In this document: piece by piece, positions 51,503 through 60,293 of the stretch
Numbering within the stretch: the stretch's first letter is position 1
Layout: each line of letters begins with the position of its first letter
Assembly: GCA_019637555.1 (NCBI GenBank)
Contig: JAHBVK010000016.1
Span: forward strand, 1 to 64,000
Length of the DNA: 64,000 bases
Direction of reading: 5' to 3'
From: Anaerolineae bacterium
GTDB lineage: Bacteria; Chloroflexota; Anaerolineae; Aggregatilineales; UBA2796
Translations under genes and position numbers: made by a program
Notes under the pieces: generated by a model
What the model saw: only the letters and a program-made list of their open reading frames with translations
The model's database searches: none
What the model was told of the DNA's origin: nothing

Positions 51503-52762
51503 TCACGGCGCTGGTGTTGCGGTCAGGAATGGCGTTGATGTGGGTATGGGTGTCGAGGTCGCTACCAGATCGCTTGGTGGGATCAGGAAAAACGAATTGC
51601 GAATCTGCGCTAGTTGGGGCGGGATGCTGGCATTATTGGCATCCAGCAAATCTAGCCCACGCAGCATTGATTGTTCGGTAATCACATAGAGTGTGCTGTT
51701 CGCGCCATTCAACAGCGTGGTCACGCTGCTGCGCTGGTTGCCATCGGGATCAGGATCAGCGTAGGAAACGGAGAAGCCAGCTACCCCATTGATCATCTCT
51801 GCTTTCACAGTCTGGATGGTGGCTTTGGGGATGTTGGTGCTAATCCACGTTTTAGCGGCGTCCTCACTATCGATCACCGTCGCTGGAACTGCCCGCGTCA
51901 ACAGTGTGACTTGCGGCGACTGGGCGCTATCGATTACAGTGAAAGGACGCCCGACAGCCCCTTCTTGAATCACCCAGCCAGTAGGATATTTGATCACATA
52001 GCCGAGCACATAATCAGGGATTACGCTCCACTCCAAGGGCGAGTTCAGAGCGGCACGCCAGAAGCGGAAATGATCCCACGCTGCCGATTGCAGCGCGTCT
52101 AGCAAGCCCGGATTGTTGCTAGGCACTACAAGGCGTGCCGTCAGCAACCAATCTTGATCCAGTTTACTGATCTGGCGGGCAAGATAGGTATCCGTAAGCG
52201 TCTGCCCGCCCGAATCAGTGTTCACTTTGACCTCGAAATCGATCACAAACTGATCGCCATCGGCGCGACGAGACAGTTCTCGCCATCCGCCCGTGTAATC
52301 TTTCCACGCCGCATTGAGATTGGTGGTATCGTAGAGCTTATCCAAGTCGTTGACGGTGCTGGTCTGGCGCGAAGGGTCCTTTTCAGCGAAGGCGTGGATC
52401 ACGCTCTGTGCGCCGGAGTTGATGAACATCAAACCGACACGCCCAAAGGTTTCACCCTGCGGCAGCACGGTCTCTTCGCCGCCGTTATCGGCTGGCAACT
52501 CCCAACCATCGAACTTGGGAATAGAAATCAAGCCTGTGTGATGAAAATACGTCTGCGTAGCGATGACGTATGTGCCCTCAGGGGGAACGGTGGGAAAACC
52601 GCGCTCGACGCCAACATTGATAGTCGCTGTCGCGCCTGTAGTCGTGGTGGTGAACGTAGCAAAGCTGGACATCACGAAGATGAAGATGATCAGCAGCACC
52701 GCGACAACGCGCAAGATGCGTCCGCTGGTTGAGCTTGCGTTTAACCAATTGCGTTGTGACAT
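51503..52762 (-). CDS. Membrane-anchored extracellular protein, unknown function
   Basis: The 419-residue product has a short cytoplasmic head, one membrane helix (residues 16-40) and a large extracellular part. A late segment (YVIKYPTGWVIQEGAVGRPF) resembles the PsbP-like fold. The C-terminus is Thr/Pro-rich (PIPTSTPFLTATPAP). Function unknown. Confidence 0.7.
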   Translation of the reverse strand: MSQRNWLNASSTSGRILRVVAVLLIIFIFVMSSFATFTTTTTGATATINVGVERGFPTVPPEGTYVIATQTYFHHTGLISIPKFDGWELPADNGGEETVLPQGETFGRVGLMFINSGAQSVIHAFAEKDPSRQTSTVNDLDKLYDTTNLNAAWKDYTGGWRELSRRADGDQFVIDFEVKVNTDSGGQTLTDTYLARQISKLDQDWLLTARLVVPSNNPGLLDALQSAAWDHFRFWRAALNSPLEWSVIPDYVLGYVIKYPTGWVIQEGAVGRPFTVIDSAQSPQVTLLTRAVPATVIDSEDAAKTWISTNIPKATIQTVKAEMINGVAGFSVSYADPDPDGNQRSSVTTLLNGANSTLYVITEQSMLRGLDLLDANNASIPPQLAQIRNSFFLIPPSDLVATSTPIPTSTPFLTATPAP

Positions 52763-52798
52763 AAATTCGCTGTCCTCGTTCCCGATTGATTGCCGGTA

Positions 52799-53260
52799 TC
52801 AGCCGCGCCCTGTGCCATTCCAAAAGAGCGCGTATTTTTCGTTCAAGCACGCGCCGAAATTTAAGCCTTCGAAAAATTCACGCGTGGAGGTGACCACTAG
52901 AACCTGCCGGATGTTGCGCCGTTCCGCTTCCGCCACCGCCATCTGCACCAGCATCCGTCCATAGCCATGCCCGCGCTTGCTATCTTCCACCGCCAGCGAA
53001 CGCAGCTCCGCGATCTTGGCGCTGTAGACTTCTAGACAGCAGCAGCCGACGATCTCACTTGCTTCGTCGATCACCCACCAAGTATCTAGTAGTTCAACGA
53101 TTTCGGCGTCTGGGCGCGGCAGCAGTTTATCCAGATTACGCTCAATCAATTTCTGGATTTTGGGGATGTCAGCGAGGGTCGCTTTACGCAGCACGCCTTC
53201 GGTGTTGAGTTCCGCCTGAGAATCAAGCGGCACGGCGTGTTCGTCGGTCATGGTGGTCAT
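52799..53260 (-). CDS. GNAT N-acetyltransferase (ArgA-like short form)
   Basis: The 153-residue product (ATG 53260; an upstream ATG at 53314 adds 18 residues) has the GNAT acetyl-CoA loop (RGHGYGRMLVQMAVAEA) and LRSLAVEDSK with the C-terminal FFEGLNFGACLNEKYALFWNG, as in short N-acetylglutamate synthase-type proteins. The substrate is not proven. Gene context gives no arginine pathway. Confidence 0.82.
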   Translation of the reverse strand: MTTMTDEHAVPLDSQAELNTEGVLRKATLADIPKIQKLIERNLDKLLPRPDAEIVELLDTWWVIDEASEIVGCCCLEVYSAKIAELRSLAVEDSKRGHGYGRMLVQMAVAEAERRNIRQVLVVTSTREFFEGLNFGACLNEKYALFWNGTGRG

Positions 53261-53388
53261 CACTTTAATTCTTCCGTTTTCCTCAAAGTTCATGCATTTC
53301 GCACAACGGCACAAGTATATTCCAACACCGTCCGCTGTCTATCCCAAATCCTTTTTGCTTCATTACCTCTAACTTACTTGAATTTCAT

Positions 53389-54177
53389 TCACTGCCACGC
53401 TAACTGTGGCACTTCAATGTCGTTGAGCACAGCGAGAACGCTCTCCGTGAGCAAGTGACCGTCTACGTTGATAGGCGCATAGCGCTCTTCAGGCGCAAGG
53501 CGGAGATAGGCGTTGCGGAGCACATCCGGCGCAATGGTCAGGACGGTATTCGCCCTTCCACGACCGCCGTTTCGGGCGTCCGCTAACACCTTATCCCGAA
53601 GCAGCGCCTCAGTATGCTGCTGACTGGCGGTTAGCAGCGCCAGAGATAATGCCGGATCGCTAATCTGCACTTCGTAGATGCGGTAAATCCGTACGGTCGG
53701 CGTGCCCGGGCTGCGGGCGTTATTGGTCGGCGTTGGTGCGTTTTCCACCACCATACCGATGGAGCGATAGCTGTAGTGATGCGGCTCTAATTTGGCTTGC
53801 AGGCACTCCTCAAATTCCTCTACCAGTTCCCGTCCGGGATCGGTTTCGAGGACGGAATCGCCGTCATTGCGGAGGTGCCGCACACAGAAATCACGGACCG
53901 TTTGCCAATCTGCCGGACGGATCAGGATGCGGAAATCCTGCTCGGATCGGGAACGCGGACTGTCATACTCGAAGTCACCGATAAGCGCGCTGAGGGCAGC
54001 CGGATCAAGCAGACGCACTGCACCGCCAAATGGTTGAGCACGCACATAAACGCCACCGTCACTCTGGGTCGCTTTACGTTCAAGTGCCAGCATCGGTGTA
54101 CCGCTGTGCGGATCGGGGAAGAACACTCTGTTCAGAGTGGCAACACTCACGCGCAAGCCCAGTTCAGAGTTCGTCAT
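53389..54177 (-). CDS. Hypothetical protein coupled to the kinase-STAND gene
   Basis: The 262-residue product has no signal peptide and no family I recognise. It is mixed alpha/beta, with a stretch TVRIYRIYEVQISDPAL and a polar N-terminal half. It starts 21 bases after the stop of the kinase-STAND-TPR gene and is probably in the same transcript, so it may be that protein's target or effector. Confidence 0.6.
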   Translation of the reverse strand: MTNSELGLRVSVATLNRVFFPDPHSGTPMLALERKATQSDGGVYVRAQPFGGAVRLLDPAALSALIGDFEYDSPRSRSEQDFRILIRPADWQTVRDFCVRHLRNDGDSVLETDPGRELVEEFEECLQAKLEPHHYSYRSIGMVVENAPTPTNNARSPGTPTVRIYRIYEVQISDPALSLALLTASQQHTEALLRDKVLADARNGGRGRANTVLTIAPDVLRNAYLRLAPEERYAPINVDGHLLTESVLAVLNDIEVPQLAWQ

Positions 54178-54198
54178 CGGTAAATCCTGTCGCTTCCG

Positions 54199-57100
54199 TT
54201 ATTGCAGCGCGTTGATGACGGCTTTCTCCCACGTCATCTGCTGACCTTTCGCCCATTCTGCGGCAAAGACGGCTGGCTCTAAGCGAGATTGAATGGCACT
54301 ACGGGTGCGCTCGATTTCACCGCGATCCGCGGGCCACCAGCCAGCGCCATTCGCCGCCATAATTGCCTCTGCCGTGCCCAGTAACTGCGCACCTAGAGGA
54401 GCACGATCCTGCAAGGCACGTAGTCCGGCGAACGCTGCCAAACACTCGGCAATGCCGCGCTTGTTGCCCAACACGCGGAAGGTCGCCAGACTTTCCCGGA
54501 ACTGTGCTTCTGCCCTAGTCAAGTCGCCTTCATGCTGGGCTACGTAGCCCAGACTGTGAATCAGACGGGCGAGATCGCCCTTATCCCCCATCTCGCGCAG
54601 CAGCACCTCGCTCTGGTAGTAGTAGCGCCGTGCGGACTGATAATCACCCTGAACACGTGCCACTTCGCCCAAGTTATTAAGGACAAACGAGTTGATCCAT
54701 CCTTCGCCCCAGGCATGGCTGGTGTTGTGAGCCACCTCTAGAAGCGCCCGCGCTTCTGCTGGATTGCCCAACCCTAGCGCCACATTGCCGAGATGTACTA
54801 GCACCGTGGCGGTGAAGAACACATCACCTGCGTGTTTAAACAACTCCAATGCCTCTTTGAGCATTGGTTGAGCGGTGGCGTAATCTCCCTTGTTAATATA
54901 AACGATGCAGGTCGCCAGCAGAGAGAGAGAGAGCAGTTGAGGATCTTCCAATTCCTGCGATAGTCGCAGACATTCGGTTGCAGTGAATTCCGCCCCGATT
55001 AGATCGCTTTGCCATGTCGCCAGCATGGTACTCGCTTGCAGTGCTAACGCGCGTCCGGGTGTGCGTCCCTGCGCCATTGACGAACTCAAGACACGCTGAC
55101 TCCATGTTCTGCCTTCGCCGAGATAGCCGCGACGATACCAGTACCATGCCAGTATTGCCGTCGCCAGCGGGACGACATCGGCAGAGGCGCGTAAGCCCCA
55201 CGCCAGTGCCGCCGCAACATTGGCGTGTTCGCTTTCTAGCCAATCCAGCCAGATCAAGGAATCGGGAGAGTACAGTTTGAAGCCCATCTCCGTAGCAACG
55301 ATAGTGAAGTAATAATTAGCATGTGCGGCTTGCATCGTCTCCAGTTCGTTGCGCTGTTCCAAACGATCCAGTGCATACTCGCGGATCGTTTCCAACATGC
55401 GGAAGCGGGGTTGACCATTTAGCCCTTCTTCCGAGCGCAGTAAGCTGTTGTTGGTCAGAGAGGCGACGCCATCCAAGACATCGAGCGCCGCTGCGGCGTT
55501 GCAGACCGCTTCCGCTATCTCCAGCGTGAATCCGCCAACAAAGACACCCAAACGGGAAAACAAGAGCTGCTCTTCCTCTCCCAGTAAGCTGTAACTGAGA
55601 TCGAGCGAGTTACGCAGCGTTTGATGCCGCAATGGTAGATCGCGCGGACCGCTTGTCAGCACCGCCAAACGGTTATCCAAACGGCTCAGTAACTGCTGTG
55701 GAGTCAGCAGCCTGATCCGTGCCGCCGCTAGCTCTAGCGCCAGAGGCAAGCCGTCAAGCTGCCGACAAATCTCAGCTACGGCGGGAGCATTTTCCGGTGT
55801 CAGGGTAAAACGGGGGTTATTCGCCTGTGCGCGTTCCACGAACAACTGCACTGATTGATTCTGGCTAAGTTGTTCGAGTTCCGGCAGATGCGCGGTGTTC
55901 GGCGTTTCCAGCGGTGGTACGACGACCTCATGCTCCGCCCGCAATTGCAGCAGGATGCGGCTGCTGACCAGCACTTTGAACTTGCGTGAGGCGGTCAATA
56001 GTTCAGCTACCACAGGTGATGCTGCCACTACCTGCTCAAAATTGTCGAGGATCAGGAGTGCCTGCTTCTGGTGCAAGAAGCCTTTGACCGCTTCGATCAG
56101 TGGTTGACTGCCTCCTTCGCGCACACCAATAACTTGCGCAATCTTGGAAACGACCAGAGTGGGATCGGTGGTGTCTGCCAGCGGGACGAAAAACACTCCA
56201 TCAGGAAAGGAGGCACTCATTCTCAGCGCTACTTCCAAGCTCAGACGGGTCTTGCCTACTCCGCCCGGACCCGTGAGCGTGACCAAGCGGATCTCCTCCG
56301 AATTCAAGAGTTTCTCCACAGCGGCGGCTTCCGTGCCCCGCCCGATGAAGGTGGTCACTTGCGTGGGCAAATAGCGCGAAGGGGTAGGCGCACGCAGACC
56401 AATGGAGGTGTCGTTTCGCAATTTCGCCGGATCGTAGAGCTGGCGGGCTTCCGTCGGCGCGTTGACGCCAAATAAAGAGGAATACCGTTTGAGGTTGGCA
56501 GCGGCGTAGAGTAAGCCCGCCAGACGCTGCGGTTGTCCGAGATCGGGTTTGTGAACATAGCTCAAGCCCGCCGCGACGCCAGCCAGCCAGTACTGTCCCC
56601 AGAGATCGTCGTGCAAGCTGGGATAGCGATCCTCGACCCAATTACCGAAGGTGTGCCGCGTCGAACTGATCACCGCTGCTAAGCCCATCACATCTATCGG
56701 CACCTCGTGCGGATCGAGGCTATCCATTTCACTCAACCTGAGGATCAGATCGACCAACTTGCTAAACGACACCTGTGCCTGCCGCAAGATCAGGTAGGAC
56801 ATTTCCAGATAACGCAGATCGAAGATCAGCGGCATCTGCTCTTTGAACAAAGCGAAATCGATGAGGTAATAGCCGTCAACTGTCTCCTCATCTTTGCTGA
56901 ACTTGACCAGAATGTTGTTGGTATTCAGATCGCCGTGCTGCAGCCCGATAGCAGGATCGAGAGGGCGAGCTGATCCCCACCAATCGGCGTGGCGCGCATA
57001 CGCCAGTGGATTAGGAAGGATGTTGCCCTGCACCAAGAATCCTTCAATTTCGGGCGGAACGCGGCAAGTCGTCTCCAGAAAGTTTTCGATGTTGCCTCCC

Positions 57101-57630
57101 GGTTTCAGCCGGAAACTCAGCCACTGCTCAAGCAGCTTAGTAGGAGCAACAGCTTGCTTGAAGCTGCGCGATGCGTTCCACTCATCAAGCACATAGTGAT
57201 AGGTTTGGGCGAATATCTTCTCGATTTGATTCTGTTTTTCGTAAGAAGACAGGGTGCGATAACGATGCAGCGATTGTCCGGCGATAGCGTAAAAGATCGC
57301 CATCGCACCCTCGACTTCAATGCGATCGTAGACCATCCGCGCGAGGTGCTGATCGGCAAACGCGATAGGTGACTGCCGGAAAGCTGTTTCATGGCGCTGT
57401 ATCTCATCAGACTGCGCCTTGGCGTTCTTGCGATCCAGCTTAAGGACGTAATGCTCAACGCGATCTGCGTGGTGCGAGGCAACGCTGACCAAATAGACCA
57501 TCGCACCTGACCAACCACCAGCAAGCGCCTGAAGCGGTGTCACGGCAATCTCATTCCGATCTTGGGCGAGGCGAAGCACCGCTTGGTATTCGCTAGGCAG
57601 CGATTGAAATGCAGCCGCCAACTCAGTCAT
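54199..57630 (-). CDS. Kinase-like/NB-ARC/TPR regulator fusion
   Basis: The 1143-residue product joins three parts. Residues 1-380 have a protein-kinase or aminoglycoside-phosphotransferase fold: YVLKLD (Lys63), QHGDLNTNNIL (catalytic Asp234) and YLIDFAL (Asp258, the DFG position). Residues 420-780 are an NB-ARC/AfsR-type ATPase with P-loop GPGGVGKT (454-461), ALLILDNFEQV and LDGLPLALELAAARIRLL. The rest has TPR repeats. Most relatives have a DNA-binding or bacterial transcription domain at the N-terminus; a kinase-like head is unusual. The pair with 53389 is a signalling module of unknown trigger. Confidence 0.82.
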   Translation of the reverse strand: MTELAAAFQSLPSEYQAVLRLAQDRNEIAVTPLQALAGGWSGAMVYLVSVASHHADRVEHYVLKLDRKNAKAQSDEIQRHETAFRQSPIAFADQHLARMVYDRIEVEGAMAIFYAIAGQSLHRYRTLSSYEKQNQIEKIFAQTYHYVLDEWNASRSFKQAVAPTKLLEQWLSFRLKPGGNIENFLETTCRVPPEIEGFLVQGNILPNPLAYARHADWWGSARPLDPAIGLQHGDLNTNNILVKFSKDEETVDGYYLIDFALFKEQMPLIFDLRYLEMSYLILRQAQVSFSKLVDLILRLSEMDSLDPHEVPIDVMGLAAVISSTRHTFGNWVEDRYPSLHDDLWGQYWLAGVAAGLSYVHKPDLGQPQRLAGLLYAAANLKRYSSLFGVNAPTEARQLYDPAKLRNDTSIGLRAPTPSRYLPTQVTTFIGRGTEAAAVEKLLNSEEIRLVTLTGPGGVGKTRLSLEVALRMSASFPDGVFFVPLADTTDPTLVVSKIAQVIGVREGGSQPLIEAVKGFLHQKQALLILDNFEQVVAASPVVAELLTASRKFKVLVSSRILLQLRAEHEVVVPPLETPNTAHLPELEQLSQNQSVQLFVERAQANNPRFTLTPENAPAVAEICRQLDGLPLALELAAARIRLLTPQQLLSRLDNRLAVLTSGPRDLPLRHQTLRNSLDLSYSLLGEEEQLLFSRLGVFVGGFTLEIAEAVCNAAAALDVLDGVASLTNNSLLRSEEGLNGQPRFRMLETIREYALDRLEQRNELETMQAAHANYYFTIVATEMGFKLYSPDSLIWLDWLESEHANVAAALAWGLRASADVVPLATAILAWYWYRRGYLGEGRTWSQRVLSSSMAQGRTPGRALALQASTMLATWQSDLIGAEFTATECLRLSQELEDPQLLSLSLLATCIVYINKGDYATAQPMLKEALELFKHAGDVFFTATVLVHLGNVALGLGNPAEARALLEVAHNTSHAWGEGWINSFVLNNLGEVARVQGDYQSARRYYYQSEVLLREMGDKGDLARLIHSLGYVAQHEGDLTRAEAQFRESLATFRVLGNKRGIAECLAAFAGLRALQDRAPLGAQLLGTAEAIMAANGAGWWPADRGEIERTRSAIQSRLEPAVFAAEWAKGQQMTWEKAVINALQ

Positions 57631-57778
57631 AGCAATCGTTCCTTGAATGTTGCTGGACGCTTACGTTTGGAAGGATCGGGATGGTTCAGTATACCTCTGG
57701 ATCGCAGCTTGGGTTTGAATCGGCAATCAGTAGGCGCTTGAACTGGCGTCCGTGATAATCCATGCTGCGCGCACTGAT

Positions 57779-59254
57779 TTAGTCGTCCAGCGGCGCATAC
57801 TTCAGTTCGCTATCGTCCTCGTCTTCATCCACCACTTCACCCTCGATCACATCATCATCTTTGAGTTTGGGCGCGGATTGTGGACTCGGCTTGGGCGAGG
57901 TGGGCACTGGTGATTTCAACGGCGGCGGTGATGGCGATCTCGGAGCAGCGGGCGCAGGCAAGTTGCTGCCGGATCCACTGCTGACTGCGGGCGGATTCAA
58001 GCGCGGCGGCGTGGCGGGAGTCGCCGCCGAGGTTCCGGTAGTGCGGGCTGGTTCGGCAGGACGAGCGAAGGGTGAAGCAGCAGCGGGTTTAGGCGCTGTG
58101 GGTGATGGCGCTGGTGTAGGCGCTGGCGCGGATGCTGATCCAGTCGTGGCGGCTGGTCGGAGTGGTGTTGTGCCAGCGGGCAGCGAAGGAGCAGCAGGTG
58201 TTGCTGGTCTTGCTACTGGCTCTGTCTCTGGTTTGCTAGCGGCAGCGGTAGCAGCAGGCGCTTCGAGTGCAGGGCGCTGCGGACGCTCCACCGTCGGACG
58301 ATCTCTATCGTCAGGGGTGGTGGAGGCGGCAGGTCGCATTTCGGCGGCTGGAACGGGCAGCGTGGTGGCGATCCCGCGCGCCTTGAAGCCGGGCTTGCCC
58401 GGTGGCGCGGGCAGTGGCAACTGCAGCTCGAATACTGTCTTCGGTCTGATCTTTTGAGGCTTGGCAGCTTTAGGCGCGGGTGCGGCATACTGCACCTCTT
58501 TACGCGTGATCGCCATTACCAGCCGTTCAATCGTCCACAGGATGATCGCCGCCAGCGTATCGAGAAACAACACGACGCCAAACACTGCCGTCAGTCCGTA
58601 GATGATGGTGGCGACTGGACCTAACATCAATCTCGTCACTGCCGTCCAGATGCCAAAGATGGCGAAGATGCCCAAGAATGCCACCAGCACGGCGATAGGC
58701 AACCACAGCCCGATTGCCTCTTTGCGCGTTGGCATCATGGTATTGACGACGCCGAACAGAATGTATGACCAGAGCACAAAATCCGGTTTGCTGACCAGTT
58801 TCTGGAACGCTTCACTGATCGTGTAGATGTCGAGCGTGCGCAAGCTGGCAATGAAATCGGGCCAGCCGAGCGCCGCACCGCCGATCACGATCACGGCGAA
58901 GATGCCTACCGCCAGCGGTACCAGATCGATGATGGCACGGTAAACCGGATTGATGATGAACCCGAACTGCACAAAACCGAGGTCGAACGTTCCATCCGCC
59001 TGTTCTTCAGGTGTAAAAGTGATATGTGTAGGAACAACGCGGAACATGCCCGCCACCAGATAACGGCTGATCTCGTGCAGGATGATCCCCGGCAGCAGCA
59101 CAAGATAAAAGATTAAGGTGGCTGGTCCACGTCCGCGACCGATCAGAAAGCCTACTCCAAAGAGATGACGCAGGATGAAGCGTTGCACTTTCATCAAGAA
59201 GAACACTACAATCGCCAGCGCAATCCAAGGAATGAAAATGTCGAAAATCGTCAT
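57779..59254 (-). CDS. M50-like membrane protein with HEISR and Pro/Ala-rich tail
   Basis: The 491-residue product has about six membrane helices in residues 1-250. The usual M50 zinc motif HExxH reads HEISR (60-64), in LLPGIILHEISRYLVAGM, so the second His is Arg and catalysis by zinc is unlikely unless another ligand takes over. A 215-residue Pro/Ala/Ser tail and an acidic C-terminus follow. It is a single gene before tpiA on the same strand. Confidence 0.75.
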   Translation of the reverse strand: MTIFDIFIPWIALAIVVFFLMKVQRFILRHLFGVGFLIGRGRGPATLIFYLVLLPGIILHEISRYLVAGMFRVVPTHITFTPEEQADGTFDLGFVQFGFIINPVYRAIIDLVPLAVGIFAVIVIGGAALGWPDFIASLRTLDIYTISEAFQKLVSKPDFVLWSYILFGVVNTMMPTRKEAIGLWLPIAVLVAFLGIFAIFGIWTAVTRLMLGPVATIIYGLTAVFGVVLFLDTLAAIILWTIERLVMAITRKEVQYAAPAPKAAKPQKIRPKTVFELQLPLPAPPGKPGFKARGIATTLPVPAAEMRPAASTTPDDRDRPTVERPQRPALEAPAATAAASKPETEPVARPATPAAPSLPAGTTPLRPAATTGSASAPAPTPAPSPTAPKPAAASPFARPAEPARTTGTSAATPATPPRLNPPAVSSGSGSNLPAPAAPRSPSPPPLKSPVPTSPKPSPQSAPKLKDDDVIEGEVVDEDEDDSELKYAPLDD

Positions 59255-59302
59255 CAGCTATCCGATCAGTCGCCGTTACTTCTAATTACTGTGTATCGCC
59301 GC

Positions 59303-60070
59303 TTATCGTTTTGCTTCTTGGGCTAAGGTCACCAAGGTCACGAAGTCATCCACCTTCAACGATGCACCACCAACTAGCGCGCCGTCGATGTCGGGCTGCT
59401 GCATAAATGCCTTCATGTTATCCGGTTTAACACTGCCACCGTACTGAATCCGCATCTGTTGGGCGGCATCAGCGCCATAGAGTTCCGCCAGCACATCACG
59501 GATCGCCTTCTTGATGATGGTGTTCGCTTCTTCCACTGTTGGCGTCAGTCCCGTGCCAATTGCCCAGATCGGTTCGTAGGCAACCACAATATTCGCCAGC
59601 GCCTCCTGCGGGATACCCTCGAAGCAAGCGCGAATCTGTGCGCCGACATAAGCCTCCGTGCCACCTGCGCGGTAGGTGTCCACTGTTTCGCCCACCGCGA
59701 TGATCGGCTTCAAGCCATGCGCTAGGGCTGCTTTGGCGCGTTCATTCACCCGCGCGTCCGTATCGCCATGATACTGGCGCACTTCCGAATGACCGACGAT
59801 TACATATTCGACCAGTCCCTTGAGCATCGGTGCAGAGACATCACTGGTGAAAGCCCCCTCGGTTTTCCAGTGAACGTTCTGCGCCCCGACTTTGATCGGT
59901 GTGCCTTGCAGGGCTGTACTCACCGCTGGCAGCGCGATATAAGCCGGACAAACCACGCGCTCAACGCCCTCAAGCGGAGTCAATTTGGGCAGCAGCGCGG
60001 TGATGAAATCCGCTGCTTCTTGCGCTGACTTGTACATCTTCCAGTTTCCGGCAACGATTGGTACTCGCAT
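59303..60070 (-). CDS. tpiA: Triosephosphate isomerase
   Basis: The 255-residue product (ATG 60070; an in-frame TTG at 60082 adds four residues) has the N-terminal VAGNWKMYK (Lys11), the catalytic VGHSEVRQY (His near 98) and AYEPIWAIGTG (catalytic Glu), then the phosphate-binding IQYGGSVKPDN. It interconverts DHAP and G3P. Usual glycolytic neighbours (gap, pgk) are not present. Confidence 0.96.
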   Translation of the reverse strand: MRVPIVAGNWKMYKSAQEAADFITALLPKLTPLEGVERVVCPAYIALPAVSTALQGTPIKVGAQNVHWKTEGAFTSDVSAPMLKGLVEYVIVGHSEVRQYHGDTDARVNERAKAALAHGLKPIIAVGETVDTYRAGGTEAYVGAQIRACFEGIPQEALANIVVAYEPIWAIGTGLTPTVEEANTIIKKAIRDVLAELYGADAAQQMRIQYGGSVKPDNMKAFMQQPDIDGALVGGASLKVDDFVTLVTLAQEAKR

Positions 60071-60170
60071 GCGATTAATCAATCCTATTGCGTAAGTTCT
60101 AACCTACTGGAATTATACTCGAACATCGCTGACAGCCTTGCCCTTATCCCGCCACCGCAACCTCTCGCCC

Positions 60171-60210
60171 TTCACGCCACACCAGTTCACCGCTATAATG
60201 AGCGTATAAT
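60171..60210 (+). promoter_or_regulatory. der promoter region, tandem -10s
   Basis: TTCACG (60171-60176) and TATAAT (60194-60199) are 17 bases apart. A second TATAAT (60205-60210) follows, perhaps used with a weaker -35. Start would be near 60206 or 60217, about 80-90 bases before the der ATG. Confidence 0.55.
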
Positions 60211-60293
60211 AAGTAGACAACGCAGCTTTGCCAGCGTAGTGCTGGTTTTATTGTTTGTGGTTGTAGTCAAGTTACGGTACGAGCAAGTGCATT

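Noticed and set aside
57861..58457. Forward 198-residue Gly/Ala/Val-rich frame
   Set aside because: It is the antisense of the Pro/Ala-rich tail of the M50-like gene; repetitive codon bias makes the frame open by chance.
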